Below are positions 1-8,586 of a stretch of DNA of 54,499 bases, in pieces. The first letter of the stretch is position 1; every line of letters starts with the position of its first letter. A program made the translations under genes and the position numbers. The DNA comes from an uncultured bacterium (GTDB lineage: Bacteria > Nitrospirota > Thermodesulfovibrionia > Thermodesulfovibrionales > Dissulfurispiraceae), in assembly GCA_937949555.1 (NCBI GenBank), contig CALEDV010000006.1:1-54499 (forward strand), in the 5' to 3' direction. The notes below the pieces were generated by a model, which did no database searches, was not told where the DNA came from, and saw nothing but the letters and a program-made list of their open reading frames with translations.

Positions 1-376
1 ATCAGAGATTCCTGAGTTTAATAATCTATATTTATTGTAAAACCTTATATATCAAGGAGACGGAGGAGCTATGAGTGTAGAATCTAAGACTGTAGCTAAT
101 CTAAAGGGGCAACTATCAAAATTCTCAGGAATCATTTCTAATACATATTAGATAATCCCTGTAGTTTTTATGAAGTGTCTATCAAAGTTTATGCAGATGA
201 AGAGGACTAAATGGGTGTTTGAAATAATTTTTCTCGGAGGGATACCCATCTTTGGGGGTATAGGTCTCTATATGCCCAGACATTGCCGTCTTTACCTCAG
301 AAATCTAATGGCATTGTCTCCCTGAGCAAACCCTGCCCCTTACATCCTCGACCCCTAACCTTTGGTCGGCAAAAAA
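1..376. other. Intergenic stretch with one 26-codon reading frame
   Basis: No gene of normal size is visible here. On the plus strand a 26-codon frame (71-151) starts with ATG behind a purine-rich Shine-Dalgarno-like run (AAGGAGACGGAGGAG) and stops at TAG. Its peptide (MSVESKTVANLKGQL...) looks to me like the start of a DDE transposase cut short, but it is too short to prove this. The same frame resumes after the stop with no recognisable family. There is no trpA on either strand next to trpB. Confidence 0.3.
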
Positions 377-1570
377 TTATATTTCCATGCCCCTTATCTT
401 AGCCACATGCTGAACATCCTTGTCGCCTCTGCCCGATAGGTTTACAACTATCACAGCATCTTTAGAAAGCTGGGGTGATAACTTTACGGTCTCCGCTAGG
501 GCATGAGCAGATTCAAGTGCCGGTATTATGCCCTCTGTATGGGATAGCAACTCAAAGGCGTGCAATGCCTCTTCGTCGGTTATGTAGGTGTATTTGACCC
601 TGCCGGATTCCATAAGATAACAATGTTCAGGTCCGACTGAGGCATAATCAAGTCCTGCTGATACTGAATGGGTACCGAGCACATTGCCCTCTTGATCTTG
701 CAGCAGATAACTCTTGCAGCCTTGAAATACACCTATCGACCCACCTGCAAAACGGGCAGCGTGTTTTCCCGACTCAATCCCCAACCCGCCAGCCTCAACG
801 CCTATCATCTGCACCTGAGAGTCAAGGAAGTCATAAAATAGCCCCATGGCATTGCTCCCTCCTCCCACACAGGCAATTAGAAAATCTGGCAATTTCCCCT
901 CTAACTGTAGTATCTGCCCTTTTGCCTCCCTGCCGATTACTGACTGGAAGTCCCTGACCATCATTGGGAAGGGATGGGGACCAAAGACAGTGCCAAGGAC
1001 ATAATGGGTGCCTCTGACATTTGCCGTCCAGTCTCGAAGGGCTTCATTAATGGCATCCTTGAGTGTTCTTGAGCCCTGATTTACATCCCTTACCGTTGCG
1101 CCCAGAAGCTTCATCCTGAACACATTGAGGGACTGACGGACTATGTCTTCAGAACCCATATATATATCACACTGAAGCCCCGTAAAGGCTGCACCTGTGG
1201 CAGTAGCGACCCCATGTTGACCAGCGCCAGTCTCAGCGATTAGTCTCTTCTTTCCCATCCTTTTCGCAAGCAATGCCTGTCCTAGTGCGTTATTGATCTT
1301 GTGTGCCCCTGTATGGGAAAGGTCCTCTCGTTTTAGGTATATCTTGGCGCCGCCAAGGCGCTCAGTCAATCTCTTGGCATAATAAAGAGGAGTAGGCCTG
1401 CCAATATATGAGGCTTGCAGGGACAATAACTCTCTTTGAAAACTCTCATCATCCCTTGAGGCAATGTAGGCATCCTGAAGTTCAAGCAAGGCTGGCATCA
1501 ATGTCTCTGGGACAAATCTGCCGCCAAAGAGCCCAAAGTATCCCCTGTAATCAGGCATTGCATAACTCAT
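377..1570 (-). CDS. trpB: Tryptophan synthase beta chain
   Basis: This is the PLP enzyme that condenses indole with L-serine to give L-tryptophan, normally in a complex with TrpA. The 397-residue length is typical of the TrpB1 class. The N-terminus ([19 protein letters not shown]) is characteristic. The PLP lysine is about residue 91 in [10 protein letters not shown], followed by the catalytic AETGAGQHG motif and the phosphate-binding GGGSNAMG loop. The start is an ATG divergent from the radical SAM gene, 50 bp away. The usual partner trpA is not downstream in the 376 bp left in the window, so the gene is separated from trpA or the operon is scattered. Family assignment is secure. Confidence 0.97.
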   Translation of the reverse strand: MSYAMPDYRGYFGLFGGRFVPETLMPALLELQDAYIASRDDESFQRELLSLQASYIGRPTPLYYAKRLTERLGGAKIYLKREDLSHTGAHKINNALGQALLAKRMGKKRLIAETGAGQHGVATATGAAFTGLQCDIYMGSEDIVRQSLNVFRMKLLGATVRDVNQGSRTLKDAINEALRDWTANVRGTHYVLGTVFGPHPFPMMVRDFQSVIGREAKGQILQLEGKLPDFLIACVGGGSNAMGLFYDFLDSQVQMIGVEAGGLGIESGKHAARFAGGSIGVFQGCKSYLLQDQEGNVLGTHSVSAGLDYASVGPEHCYLMESGRVKYTYITDEEALHAFELLSHTEGIIPALESAHALAETVKLSPQLSKDAVIVVNLSGRGDKDVQHVAKIRGMEI

Positions 1571-1619
1571 AGTAAGGGATTATATCATAAACAATAGAAC
1601 ATGGGGCAGGGGCATAATA

Positions 1620-2702
1620 TTGCACGCTCTTTTGTTTTGTATGCCCTTTTCAGGTAAGATTAAGGTTATGGCTGGGTTATTTAATCGGTTAAGGGTGTTT
1701 ATAGAGAAAAGCCTACCCCTTGAGTTTGACTGGATCCAAGTAGAGGTAACATCGGCTTGTAATGCAGCCTGTGTATATTGTCCAAGGACTATTTATAGGG
1801 GAATATGGCAGGACCGACACATGACTCTTGAGACCTTCTATAGGCTGCAACCACTCTTTAGATACACAAAACTCCTCTATCTTCAGGGATGGGGCGAACC
1901 CTTCTTGAATCCTGAGATCTTCAAGATGATAGGGCTCGCAAAATCCGCTGGTTGTATGGTAGGTATGACCTCTAACGCAATGGCCCTTAAGGAAGATATG
2001 ATGAGGGATATAATTAAAGAGGGTGTTGATATACTTGGGCTATCTCTTGCCGGTTCAGATAGGAGAAATGATGATATAAGAAAGGGTACCAGGATTACAA
2101 AGGTATTAGAAACCATTGATACACTCAGGGAACTCAAATCGGAGATGAAGTCAAATAACCCCAAGATCAATATTGCATATATGCTCCTCAGATCAGGCAT
2201 TGAGGAATTGCCCTCTCTTGCAGCTCTCTTAGAGGGCAGAGGAATTAATCAGTTGGTCATTAGCACATTAGACTTTAGGGCAATGGAAGATCTTGCCGGC
2301 GAGGATTTATCATTTTTAAAGGACGAAGATTATTGGGATTTGCAAAACAGACTTGATCATATCAAGAAACTTTGCAGCAACTCTGATGTGCAGGTTCACA
2401 GTCATATTGCAAGGGTAGGCAAAAGAAAGGATGTCTGCACAGAGAATATACTAAAGACAATGTTTGTGTCTGCCGATGGCACAGTATCGCCCTGCGTGTA
2501 CCTGAATGTACCTATTGAGGGGGGGAATTATTATTCGACCTCTGGCCAGGGTGAGTATAAAAGGCTTGTTTTTGGCTCCCTTAAGGAAAGTACCATACAG
2601 GAATTGTGGCATAGGGAGGATTATCGCAGATTCAGAGATGGCTTTATAAACAGAAGACACAATGATTTCTGCCTTAACTGCCCAAAACTCTATGAGGATT
2701 AG
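1620..2702 (+). CDS. Radical SAM/SPASM domain protein
   Basis: A radical SAM enzyme with the cluster motif CNAACVYC (C47, C51, C54 counted from the TTG start) and a C-terminal SPASM-like cysteine region (SPCVYLNV, then DFCLNCP). The family carries auxiliary Fe-S clusters and often modifies peptides or assembles cofactors, but nothing here identifies the substrate. The TTG at 1620 has an AGGGG run at good spacing. An ATG at 1668 (MAGLFNRL) is an alternative start and gives a 344-residue protein. It is transcribed away from trpB and converges on the Crp/Fnr gene 14 bp downstream. No precursor-peptide gene is visible beside it, so a RiPP role is not supported. Confidence 0.85.
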   Translation: MHALLFCMPFSGKIKVMAGLFNRLRVFIEKSLPLEFDWIQVEVTSACNAACVYCPRTIYRGIWQDRHMTLETFYRLQPLFRYTKLLYLQGWGEPFLNPEIFKMIGLAKSAGCMVGMTSNAMALKEDMMRDIIKEGVDILGLSLAGSDRRNDDIRKGTRITKVLETIDTLRELKSEMKSNNPKINIAYMLLRSGIEELPSLAALLEGRGINQLVISTLDFRAMEDLAGEDLSFLKDEDYWDLQNRLDHIKKLCSNSDVQVHSHIARVGKRKDVCTENILKTMFVSADGTVSPCVYLNVPIEGGNYYSTSGQGEYKRLVFGSLKESTIQELWHREDYRRFRDGFINRRHNDFCLNCPKLYED

Positions 2703-2716
2703 GCATTCATCATTGA

Positions 2717-3397
2717 TTACCTTTCAGTCCCTGAGGCAAGATTTTCAAGCCTTTTTCTGTCAAGTATTGATATAGTTCTGCCTCGCACCTCTATTATCCC
2801 TTGGGATGAAAAACGATTCAATATTCGTGAGAGCGTTTCAGGTATTGTGCCAAGGACGCTTGCAAGCTGACCCTTTGGTATCTCAAGTCTTACTTCTGTT
2901 CTTGATGGTTCTTCGTCACATAAAAAAAGTATATAGGCGGCTAATCTCGCTGGCACTTCCTTTAGGGATAGGTTTTCCACAAGATGGGTAAATCTCCTCA
3001 GGCGCAAAGACATTTCTACAAGCATATTTAAGGCAATCTGGGGTTCTCTCTTAAGCAACTGAGTGAATTCTGCTTTAGGAAAGAATAGGAGCCTTGAGTC
3101 CTCTAAGGTTACCGCATTAGCAGGATAATTGCCTCCTGCAAACACAGGCACCTCTCCGAAGATCTCACCCTCTCCAAAGAGGTGCAATATCTGTTCTCTG
3201 CCATCAAAACCAACCTTGTATATCTTCACCAATCCTGATATGACAAGGTAGAACCCCTCCGCACTGTCTCCTTCAGAGAAGATTGTCTGCCCCTTCTTTA
3301 TGGACCACTGAGCACAGATAGACATTAGCTGCTCTTTATCACCCTCTGGGAGTCCTCTAAATATTGCACTTGAGTTAAACTTTTCCTCTGTTGCCAT
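2717..3397 (-). CDS. Crp/Fnr family transcriptional regulator
   Basis: A 226-residue regulator. The N-terminal cyclic-nucleotide-binding fold spans about residues 15-130 (KGQTIFSEGDSAEGFYLVISG, FGEGEIFGEVPVFAGG). The C-terminal winged helix spans about 150-220 (PKGQLASVLGTIPETLSRILNRF). It lacks the N-terminal cysteine set of oxygen-sensing FNR, having only one early cysteine in SICAQW, so an [4Fe-4S] FNR sensor is unlikely. A Dnr/FixK-like heme, NO or ligand sensor is possible but unproved. The start overlaps the end of rlmN by 23 bp, so it is last in the operon with the polyferredoxin and rlmN. No matching operator was identified. Confidence 0.9.
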   Translation of the reverse strand: MATEEKFNSSAIFRGLPEGDKEQLMSICAQWSIKKGQTIFSEGDSAEGFYLVISGLVKIYKVGFDGREQILHLFGEGEIFGEVPVFAGGNYPANAVTLEDSRLLFFPKAEFTQLLKREPQIALNMLVEMSLRLRRFTHLVENLSLKEVPARLAAYILFLCDEEPSRTEVRLEIPKGQLASVLGTIPETLSRILNRFSSQGIIEVRGRTISILDRKRLENLASGTER

Positions 3398-4412
3398 ATG
3401 TTCCTGTCCTATTGCCCCTTAGTTGTCCGCAGGCAGCGGCTATATCCTGCCCCCTGCTCTTTCTAATAAACACCGAATAACCCCTATCTATAAGCACCTC
3501 TTGAAACCTGAGTATCTGCTCATGCCCTGGAGATTCAAAAGGGGAGTCTTCAAAGGCATTGAAGGGTATCAAGTTGATCTTGCAGGGGATACCTCTGACA
3601 ATAGATGAAAGCATTCTTGCGGACTCCTCAGAGTCATTTACACCCCTCAAGAGGACATACTCAAAGGTTATGCGTCTGCCCCTTTTAATCGGATAAGCCC
3701 TGAGGGTTTCAATCAATTGTTCTATGGGATACCTCCTATTTATAGGCATAATCTTATTTCTAATCTCATTGGTGGGGGCATTTAGGGATACCGCAAGATT
3801 TACTGGAGGTGCAATTAAGGGCAGTTCCTCAATACCCTCAACTAATCCCACAGTAGATAAAGTAATCCTTTTTGGTGAAATGCCCATAAGTGTGGTCATT
3901 CTCCTTAGGGCATCAGAGACCTCCTTTATATTCGCCAAGGGTTCGCCCATCCCCATTAGGACTACATTAGTAATCGACCGACCCATTCTCCTCAACAATA
4001 TGATTTGGTCAACGATCTCTGCTACATTGAGATTGCGTTTAAACCCTGTTGAACCAGTTCTACAAAATCTGCATCCCATTGCACAGCCCACCTGAGTTGA
4101 TACACAAAGGGTACTCTTGCCGCTGTCAGGCATCAGCACACCTTCTATAGCCTCTCCATCGGAGAGTCCAAAGAGGAACTTCTCTGTTGCATCTTTAGAG
4201 GTACGGGAATCTATAAGCTCAATGTTGCTTATATATGCCCTTTTAGCAAGCTGTTGTCTCAGAGAGACTGAAAATTCTGTAATCCCATCAATAGAGGATT
4301 CATTCCTTTGATATATCCAGTGCATAAGCTGCCTTGCACGAAACTTATCATGGTTCAAGGATTCGAAGAACTCAACTAACTGATTGGGGTTAAGGGTCTT
4401 TAGATCAACCAT
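3375..4412 (-). CDS. rlmN: Dual-specificity 23S rRNA/tRNA adenine-C2 methyltransferase RlmN
   Basis: A radical SAM enzyme that methylates A2503 of 23S rRNA, and often A37 of tRNA. The cluster motif CAMGCRFC is followed by RTGSTGFKRNL, and the family signatures VVLMGMGEPLANI and RRITFEYVLLRGVND are clear. The second catalytic cysteine is in the C-terminal AAACGQLRG. The longer frame starts at 4472, but that overlaps the upstream gene. The N-terminus of the family aligns with MVDLKTLNPNQL, so I chose the ATG at 4412, 19 bp after the upstream stop, giving 345 residues. The Shine-Dalgarno for this start is weak. Confidence 0.95.
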   Translation of the reverse strand: MVDLKTLNPNQLVEFFESLNHDKFRARQLMHWIYQRNESSIDGITEFSVSLRQQLAKRAYISNIELIDSRTSKDATEKFLFGLSDGEAIEGVLMPDSGKSTLCVSTQVGCAMGCRFCRTGSTGFKRNLNVAEIVDQIILLRRMGRSITNVVLMGMGEPLANIKEVSDALRRMTTLMGISPKRITLSTVGLVEGIEELPLIAPPVNLAVSLNAPTNEIRNKIMPINRRYPIEQLIETLRAYPIKRGRRITFEYVLLRGVNDSEESARMLSSIVRGIPCKINLIPFNAFEDSPFESPGHEQILRFQEVLIDRGYSVFIRKSRGQDIAAACGQLRGNRTGTYGNRGKV

Positions 4413-4431
4413 AGATATTGTCTTGAAGAGA

Positions 4432-5979
4432 TTAGAGGAGCAGTCTGTTGTCCTTAGACCGAGTCTCTCCAATGCTTGTTACATATATTGCGGGTCTGTC
4501 AACTACAGGACATTTTGTTTCACATATGCCACAGCCAATGCAGAGTTCTGTGTCAACTACAGGCTGCATGAGGGTTACCTTGGCGCCATCTCTTTCCTTT
4601 ACAACAACCTCCACAAACCAAATTGCCTTCTTTGGTGTAGGGCAGACCTCTTCACACACAATACAGGGTTTCCCATGGGCATAGGGCAAACACCTCCCCT
4701 TATCTATCATTGCGAGTCCAATCTTGGTCTCAGCCTTTTCCTTTAGGGATAGCCTCTTTATAGCACCAGTGGGACAAACCTGACCGCAAAGGGTGCATCT
4801 ATACTCACAGTAGCCGATTTTGGGAACAAGCATCGGTGTCCATAGTCCTTCAAGTCCAGCCTCAAGGAGTGTGGGTTGAAGACCATTTGTGATACATACC
4901 TTCATACACTCTCCGCATTTTACGCAACGACTCAGAAAATCCTTCTCATCACAAGCGCCTGGAGGCCTTATAAGTAGGGGGTTGAAGTTTGCTTCTTTAT
5001 ATCTTGGCGATATTTTAAGCAAGGGGACAGTCACTGCTGCAGAGGCAATAGTCAGATAGACCCTCCTCCTCTGTAAATCTGTCACCACTGAATCCCCTTT
5101 GGCTATAGGGCTGGCAGGCTTAAACTTTACGGCTTTAACGGGACAGAGATCATCGCAATTGAAACAGTAATAACACTCCTGCTTATTCCATGTATTTTCC
5201 CTCTGAGGAGATGCAGCGGCAGTGCAGACCCTTTCACATTTGCCGCAGGAGGTGCAGCCTTCGCTAATATTGCGGTTTACAATTGAGCACCTCGAAAGTA
5301 GCCCAAGCATTGCGCCTAAGGGACAGAGATAACGACACCAGAATCTCTTTTCAACCATGTTAAAGAGCAGGATAAGTATAAAAAGGACGCCTATAAATAA
5401 TCCCTGTAAGTAATAGGGTTGATTAAAGGCAAGCACAGTCTTTTTTAAAGCCCCCTCCACAGATCCTGAAATTGCCATAAGAAGGGAAACCTCAGAGTGA
5501 TACAGCGCAGACAATACACTGTTGGACGCCGCATTGAAGGCTGGATAGAGCCCAATTGAGAAGGATCTTATAATTAATGAGATTGGATCAAATATGCCCG
5601 TAATCTGGATTGAAAACAGGGAGCTCATTAAAAGAAAAAGTAGAAGATAATACTTTATGCTATGCCAGTTTCTGGGTTGTTTTGTTTGCCTGTTAAATAT
5701 ACTGACTACATTGTTTAATGCCCCCAAGGGACATAGCCAGCCACAGAAGACCCTGCCTGCAAGCACAGTAATAATCACAGTAATTATTGAAAGATAAAAG
5801 GCGCCCTCTAAATGATGGGAAGAAAGTAGTGTTGACAGGAATATAAGGGGATCGAAATCAAGGAATATCTTTACTGGATAGCCTAAGTCGTCATGCCCCT
5901 TGGACTCAGTCTGGATAAAGAGGAAGACAAAGAGAATGAACACAAAAGTTTGGGTTATTATTCTTGCCTTTCTGATCAT
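4432..5979 (-). CDS. NapH/NapG-like membrane polyferredoxin
   Basis: A 515-residue electron-transfer protein that looks like a natural fusion of NapH and NapG/MauM modules. Residues 1-240 hold four or five membrane segments and the two NapH-type motifs CGWLCPLGA (79-87) and CRYLCPLGA (215-223). They are followed by ferredoxin motifs at 242-252 and 269-279. A hydrophobic stretch preceded by RRR (304-322) resembles the Tat/TM leader of NapG. The C-terminal half adds cysteine sets at 352-362, 391-402, 439-446 and 480-490. It probably carries electrons from the quinone pool to a periplasmic or membrane partner. No NapA-type reductase lies beside it, so the acceptor is unknown. It sits 39 bp after the YkgJ-like gene. 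Confidence 0.88.
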   Translation of the reverse strand: MIRKARIITQTFVFILFVFLFIQTESKGHDDLGYPVKIFLDFDPLIFLSTLLSSHHLEGAFYLSIITVIITVLAGRVFCGWLCPLGALNNVVSIFNRQTKQPRNWHSIKYYLLLFLLMSSLFSIQITGIFDPISLIIRSFSIGLYPAFNAASNSVLSALYHSEVSLLMAISGSVEGALKKTVLAFNQPYYLQGLFIGVLFILILLFNMVEKRFWCRYLCPLGAMLGLLSRCSIVNRNISEGCTSCGKCERVCTAAASPQRENTWNKQECYYCFNCDDLCPVKAVKFKPASPIAKGDSVVTDLQRRRVYLTIASAAVTVPLLKISPRYKEANFNPLLIRPPGACDEKDFLSRCVKCGECMKVCITNGLQPTLLEAGLEGLWTPMLVPKIGYCEYRCTLCGQVCPTGAIKRLSLKEKAETKIGLAMIDKGRCLPYAHGKPCIVCEEVCPTPKKAIWFVEVVVKERDGAKVTLMQPVVDTELCIGCGICETKCPVVDRPAIYVTSIGETRSKDNRLLL

Positions 5980-6018
5980 ATCTGTTCGTTAATTTAGCAC
6001 AAAATCTGAGGTATCTGC

Positions 6019-6555
6019 TCAGATTATATCTGAGGCAAGCTTGAAGTCATTTATTAAATTTCTCCTGACCTCTATGGCTTCCTGTAATTTTGAATTGAAG
6101 TCCCTGTAATCCCTGCCCCTGGAGCCCTGCATATGCTCTATTAGAGGCACACAAAAATACCAGTTGCACCTAAAGGGCCTAATAAACCTTTCTAAAGAAC
6201 ATCCTTGCTTTCTCAAAAACTGGCATGGGCTTGTCTCGGAAAGACCAAAGTCATGTAATGGCAGTGGCTGTCTTAGGGTGCGCAGATAAATGAGGTCTTC
6301 AAGTTCGTAATATCCGTGCTTATTAATACAACAAACCCTTATGCACTGTGGACAGACTACAGATGTATTGGCTTCAATGAAGCCCTCAAGGGATATTATC
6401 AGGTCTTTGAGCCTTTGGGCCTTGTTTGCAATCTCTCTGTAGAGTGGAACATCCCTATGAAGTATTAAATCAATAAAAGAGACAATCTTTGCATATTCCC
6501 TTTCATCAGATAAAGCCTCAGCATTATAATGAAAAATACTCCTAGTTGTAACCAC
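6019..6555 (-). CDS. YkgJ-like cysteine-rich protein
   Basis: A 178-residue protein beginning at GTG. The central segment contains CPQCIRVCC near residue 70, then SPCQFLRKQGCSLERFIRPFRCNWYFC. This order (CxxCxxxCC, then PCxFL...C....RPxxC) matches the putative zinc- or iron-chelating YkgJ/CxxCxxCC family, although the first motif has one extra residue. The N-terminal 65 residues are helical with no recognised domain. It is the first gene of a minus-strand group ending in the Crp/Fnr regulator. A role in metal or Fe-S handling for the downstream polyferredoxin is an inference only. Confidence 0.6.
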   Translation of the reverse strand: MVTTRSIFHYNAEALSDEREYAKIVSFIDLILHRDVPLYREIANKAQRLKDLIISLEGFIEANTSVVCPQCIRVCCINKHGYYELEDLIYLRTLRQPLPLHDFGLSETSPCQFLRKQGCSLERFIRPFRCNWYFCVPLIEHMQGSRGRDYRDFNSKLQEAIEVRRNLINDFKLASDII

Positions 6556-6661
6556 AAAAGTTCGCTCTCACAAGTAAAGGCCTCATCAGTTCATAGATAT
6601 TTTGTTGCACTAAGGGTCTTATATTAAAATATCCTAACTAAGCAAAACAAAAGGGTTATAG

Positions 6662-7357
6662 TTGATAAATCTTATATTAAATCAGTTGTTCCCCTCTAAG
6701 TGCCCTGTGTGCGGGAGTTTATCAGATAAGGGACAGACTCGTCCCCTTTGTTCGGCCTGCTGGGATAGTATCCAACCTTACAATGGTCCCTGTTGCAATA
6801 TTTGCGGCAAGCCCGCTGATTCAGCACAAGCAGGTCTATGCGGAGAGTGTATCGCAAAACCCCCCAACTATGAAAGGGTTTTCTTCTACGGGCTCTTTGA
6901 GGGTACCCTTAAGGAGGCAATACATCTTTTCAAATACCGTTCTTTAAGGCATCTCGCTTATCCCCTGTCTCAATGGGTTCTTAATCTGCCCTTTCCAAAG
7001 GATTTAGATGCCCTAGTCCCAGTGCCCCTTCACAGAAACAGACTACTGCAGAGGGAGTTTAATCAAAGCGCACTGATCGGCAGACTGCTTGCAGATCACC
7101 TTAATATCTACTTTTACGATTTCTTATTGCGGAGAAACCATGACAACATGCCTCAGAGTATGATGAAAGGGAAAGAAAGGGTCAAAAATGTGCATAATAT
7201 ATTCCATGTAACAGGGGACATTAGGGGCAAAAGGGTGCTCCTTTTTGATGATGTTATAACCACAGGGGCAACGGCAAATGAATGTGCAAGGGTCCTCAAG
7301 CATAACGGGGCTTCCCACATATATGTAGTGGCCCTCGCGAGGGCATTTTTAAAATGA
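6662..7357 (+). CDS. comF: ComF family phosphoribosyltransferase-like protein
   Basis: A 231-residue ComF/GntX family protein. Zinc-ribbon cysteines occur at C14, C17, C30, C33 and again at about C45, C48, C60, C63. The C-terminal phosphoribosyltransferase fold has the PRPP-binding motif LLFDDVITTGATANEC. ComF proteins act in DNA uptake and in recovery from replication stress. The start is a TTG with AAAAGGG six bases upstream; no in-frame ATG precedes the zinc cysteines. The stop overlaps the recombinase start (ATGA), so the two are translationally coupled. Confidence 0.9.
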   Translation: MINLILNQLFPSKCPVCGSLSDKGQTRPLCSACWDSIQPYNGPCCNICGKPADSAQAGLCGECIAKPPNYERVFFYGLFEGTLKEAIHLFKYRSLRHLAYPLSQWVLNLPFPKDLDALVPVPLHRNRLLQREFNQSALIGRLLADHLNIYFYDFLLRRNHDNMPQSMMKGKERVKNVHNIFHVTGDIRGKRVLLFDDVITTGATANECARVLKHNGASHIYVVALARAFLK

Positions 7358-8301
7358 AAGAGGACAGTTCTACCAAAGATATAAATAGCCTGATTGATGG
7401 TTTTCTCCAGTATCTAAGGATACAGAGAAATGCATCCCCCCATACCCTAAGGGCATATAGGAAGGACCTTCAGGAGTTTGTCAATTATTGTAATGTATCA
7501 GAACCCGAGGAGATTGACAGGATAGACATAAGGGGCTTTGTATCTGAGAAGATTATGTCTGGGAAGGCTAAGAGTACTGCATCAAGAAAGCTGGCATCGG
7601 TAAGGTCTTTTCTAAATTATCTATACGAAGAGGGTTATGTTAAATCCAATGCCGCTAAGCTTGTTAGCCCGCCAAAGGTGCCGAAACCCCTGCCAAAATT
7701 CCTCAATGTAGATGATGCCTTTACACTTATGAAAAGTCCTGAAGGCATAGGACATATGCCTGTAAGAGATAGGGCTATACTGGAATTGCTCTATGCAAGC
7801 GGTTTGAGAGTAAGCGAGGTGGAAGGGCTGAAGGTGGAAGATATAAATTTAAGAGAGGGCCTTGTAAAGGCTAAAGGCAAGGGTATGAAAGAGAGGATAG
7901 TGCCTATAGGTGAAAAGGCAATTGAGGCATTGAAGTCATATATAGTAGAAAGGGCGCTCTATAAGAAAAAAAGGGGATTAGAAACATCTAAGGGGATGCT
8001 CTTTTTGAGCAGCAAAGGAGAGGGACTGTCGGACCGTCAAATAAGAAGGATAGTGGTTAAACATGCAAGGATGATAGGCATACAGGGTAGTATAGGGCCC
8101 CATACCCTTAGACACACCTTTGCTACGCACTTGCTCACAGGAGGGGCAGACCTCCGCTCTATACAAGAGATGTTAGGACACTCCTCGCTGTCCACAACTC
8201 AGCGATATACCCATCTTGATATCGGCCGTCTATTGGAGGTATATGACAAGGCCCATCCCTTGGCAGATAAAGAGGAGGGGAATACCTCCGAAGAGGGTTA
8301 A
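7354..8301 (+). CDS. Tyrosine recombinase XerC/XerD
   Basis: A 315-residue site-specific recombinase of the size used for chromosome dimer resolution. The N-terminal SAM-like core-binding domain spans about 10-100. The catalytic set is complete: R152 in ASGLRVSE, a lysine in the KGKGMKER beta hairpin, H250 and R253 in GPHTLRHTFATHLL, H276 in MLGHSSLSTTQ and Y285 in RYTHLD. It is coupled to comF by a 4-bp overlap. The MITE-like repeat begins 22 bp after its stop. Being housekeeping-sized and beside comF, it is more likely a Xer protein than an integrase. I cannot tell XerC from XerD without alignment. Confidence 0.92.
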   Translation: MKEDSSTKDINSLIDGFLQYLRIQRNASPHTLRAYRKDLQEFVNYCNVSEPEEIDRIDIRGFVSEKIMSGKAKSTASRKLASVRSFLNYLYEEGYVKSNAAKLVSPPKVPKPLPKFLNVDDAFTLMKSPEGIGHMPVRDRAILELLYASGLRVSEVEGLKVEDINLREGLVKAKGKGMKERIVPIGEKAIEALKSYIVERALYKKKRGLETSKGMLFLSSKGEGLSDRQIRRIVVKHARMIGIQGSIGPHTLRHTFATHLLTGGADLRSIQEMLGHSSLSTTQRYTHLDIGRLLEVYDKAHPLADKEEGNTSEEG

Positions 8302-8322
8302 TGCTTAATTTATTTGCATTAA

Positions 8323-8535
8323 CCTTAAATTGCCGATAGGAGTAAGAGGGTGTGCTGAAAGGGCTTTATTGCCACACCTTTTTAGAGACCTCTGGACCTT
8401 CACAGACAATGCCAAACTAATCACCTCTTGGTGACTGAATGACCTATGGCCCTTTTTAATCAACGCTGTGGCAGTATAAGGGCTTTCAGGCATGCCCTCT
8501 TGCTCCTATCGGCAAATATGGAACAATTTTGGGAT
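8323..8535. repeat. MITE-like dispersed repeat, copy 1
   Basis: A 213-bp non-coding element bounded by long imperfect inverted arms. The left arm is 8330-8376 (TTGCCGATAGGAGTAAGAGG...) and the right arm 8467-8515, whose reverse complement starts TTGCCGATAGGAGCAAGAGG. About 90 bp of centre carries a small CACC-TCTT-GGTG hairpin. A second near-identical copy lies at 39889-40099 and a right-end fragment at 26494-26556. The outer ends look like T-C-C-(C/T)-(A/T)-AAATTGCC on both sides. The only long frame inside it (8305-8493, minus) is not preserved in copy 2, so it is treated as non-coding. Confidence 0.85.
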
Positions 8536-8546
8536 TAATAAGATTC

Positions 8547-8575
8547 TTGACAGATTGCATGAAAGAGGATATAAT
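8547..8575 (+). promoter_or_regulatory. Strong sigma-70 promoter of the Rrf2-cbb3 operon
   Basis: TTGACA at 8547-8552 and TATAAT at 8570-8575 are both perfect consensus with a 17-bp spacer. Transcription would begin near 8582, only about five bases before the ATG at 8587, and no Shine-Dalgarno sequence lies between. The Rrf2 message would therefore be leaderless or nearly so. The promoter starts 11 bp after the right edge of the MITE-like repeat. Confidence 0.8.
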
Positions 8576-8586
8576 TTGTCCTGTTT

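Noticed and set aside
7354-8301. Tyrosine recombinase considered as an integrase of an integrated element
   Set aside because: It is coupled to comF, has Xer size, and no attachment-site duplication or phage or conjugative genes are nearby.
8305-8493. A 62-codon minus-strand open frame inside the MITE-like repeat
   Set aside because: The second copy of the repeat breaks this frame by small insertions and substitutions, and the peptide has no family resemblance, so it is not a gene.
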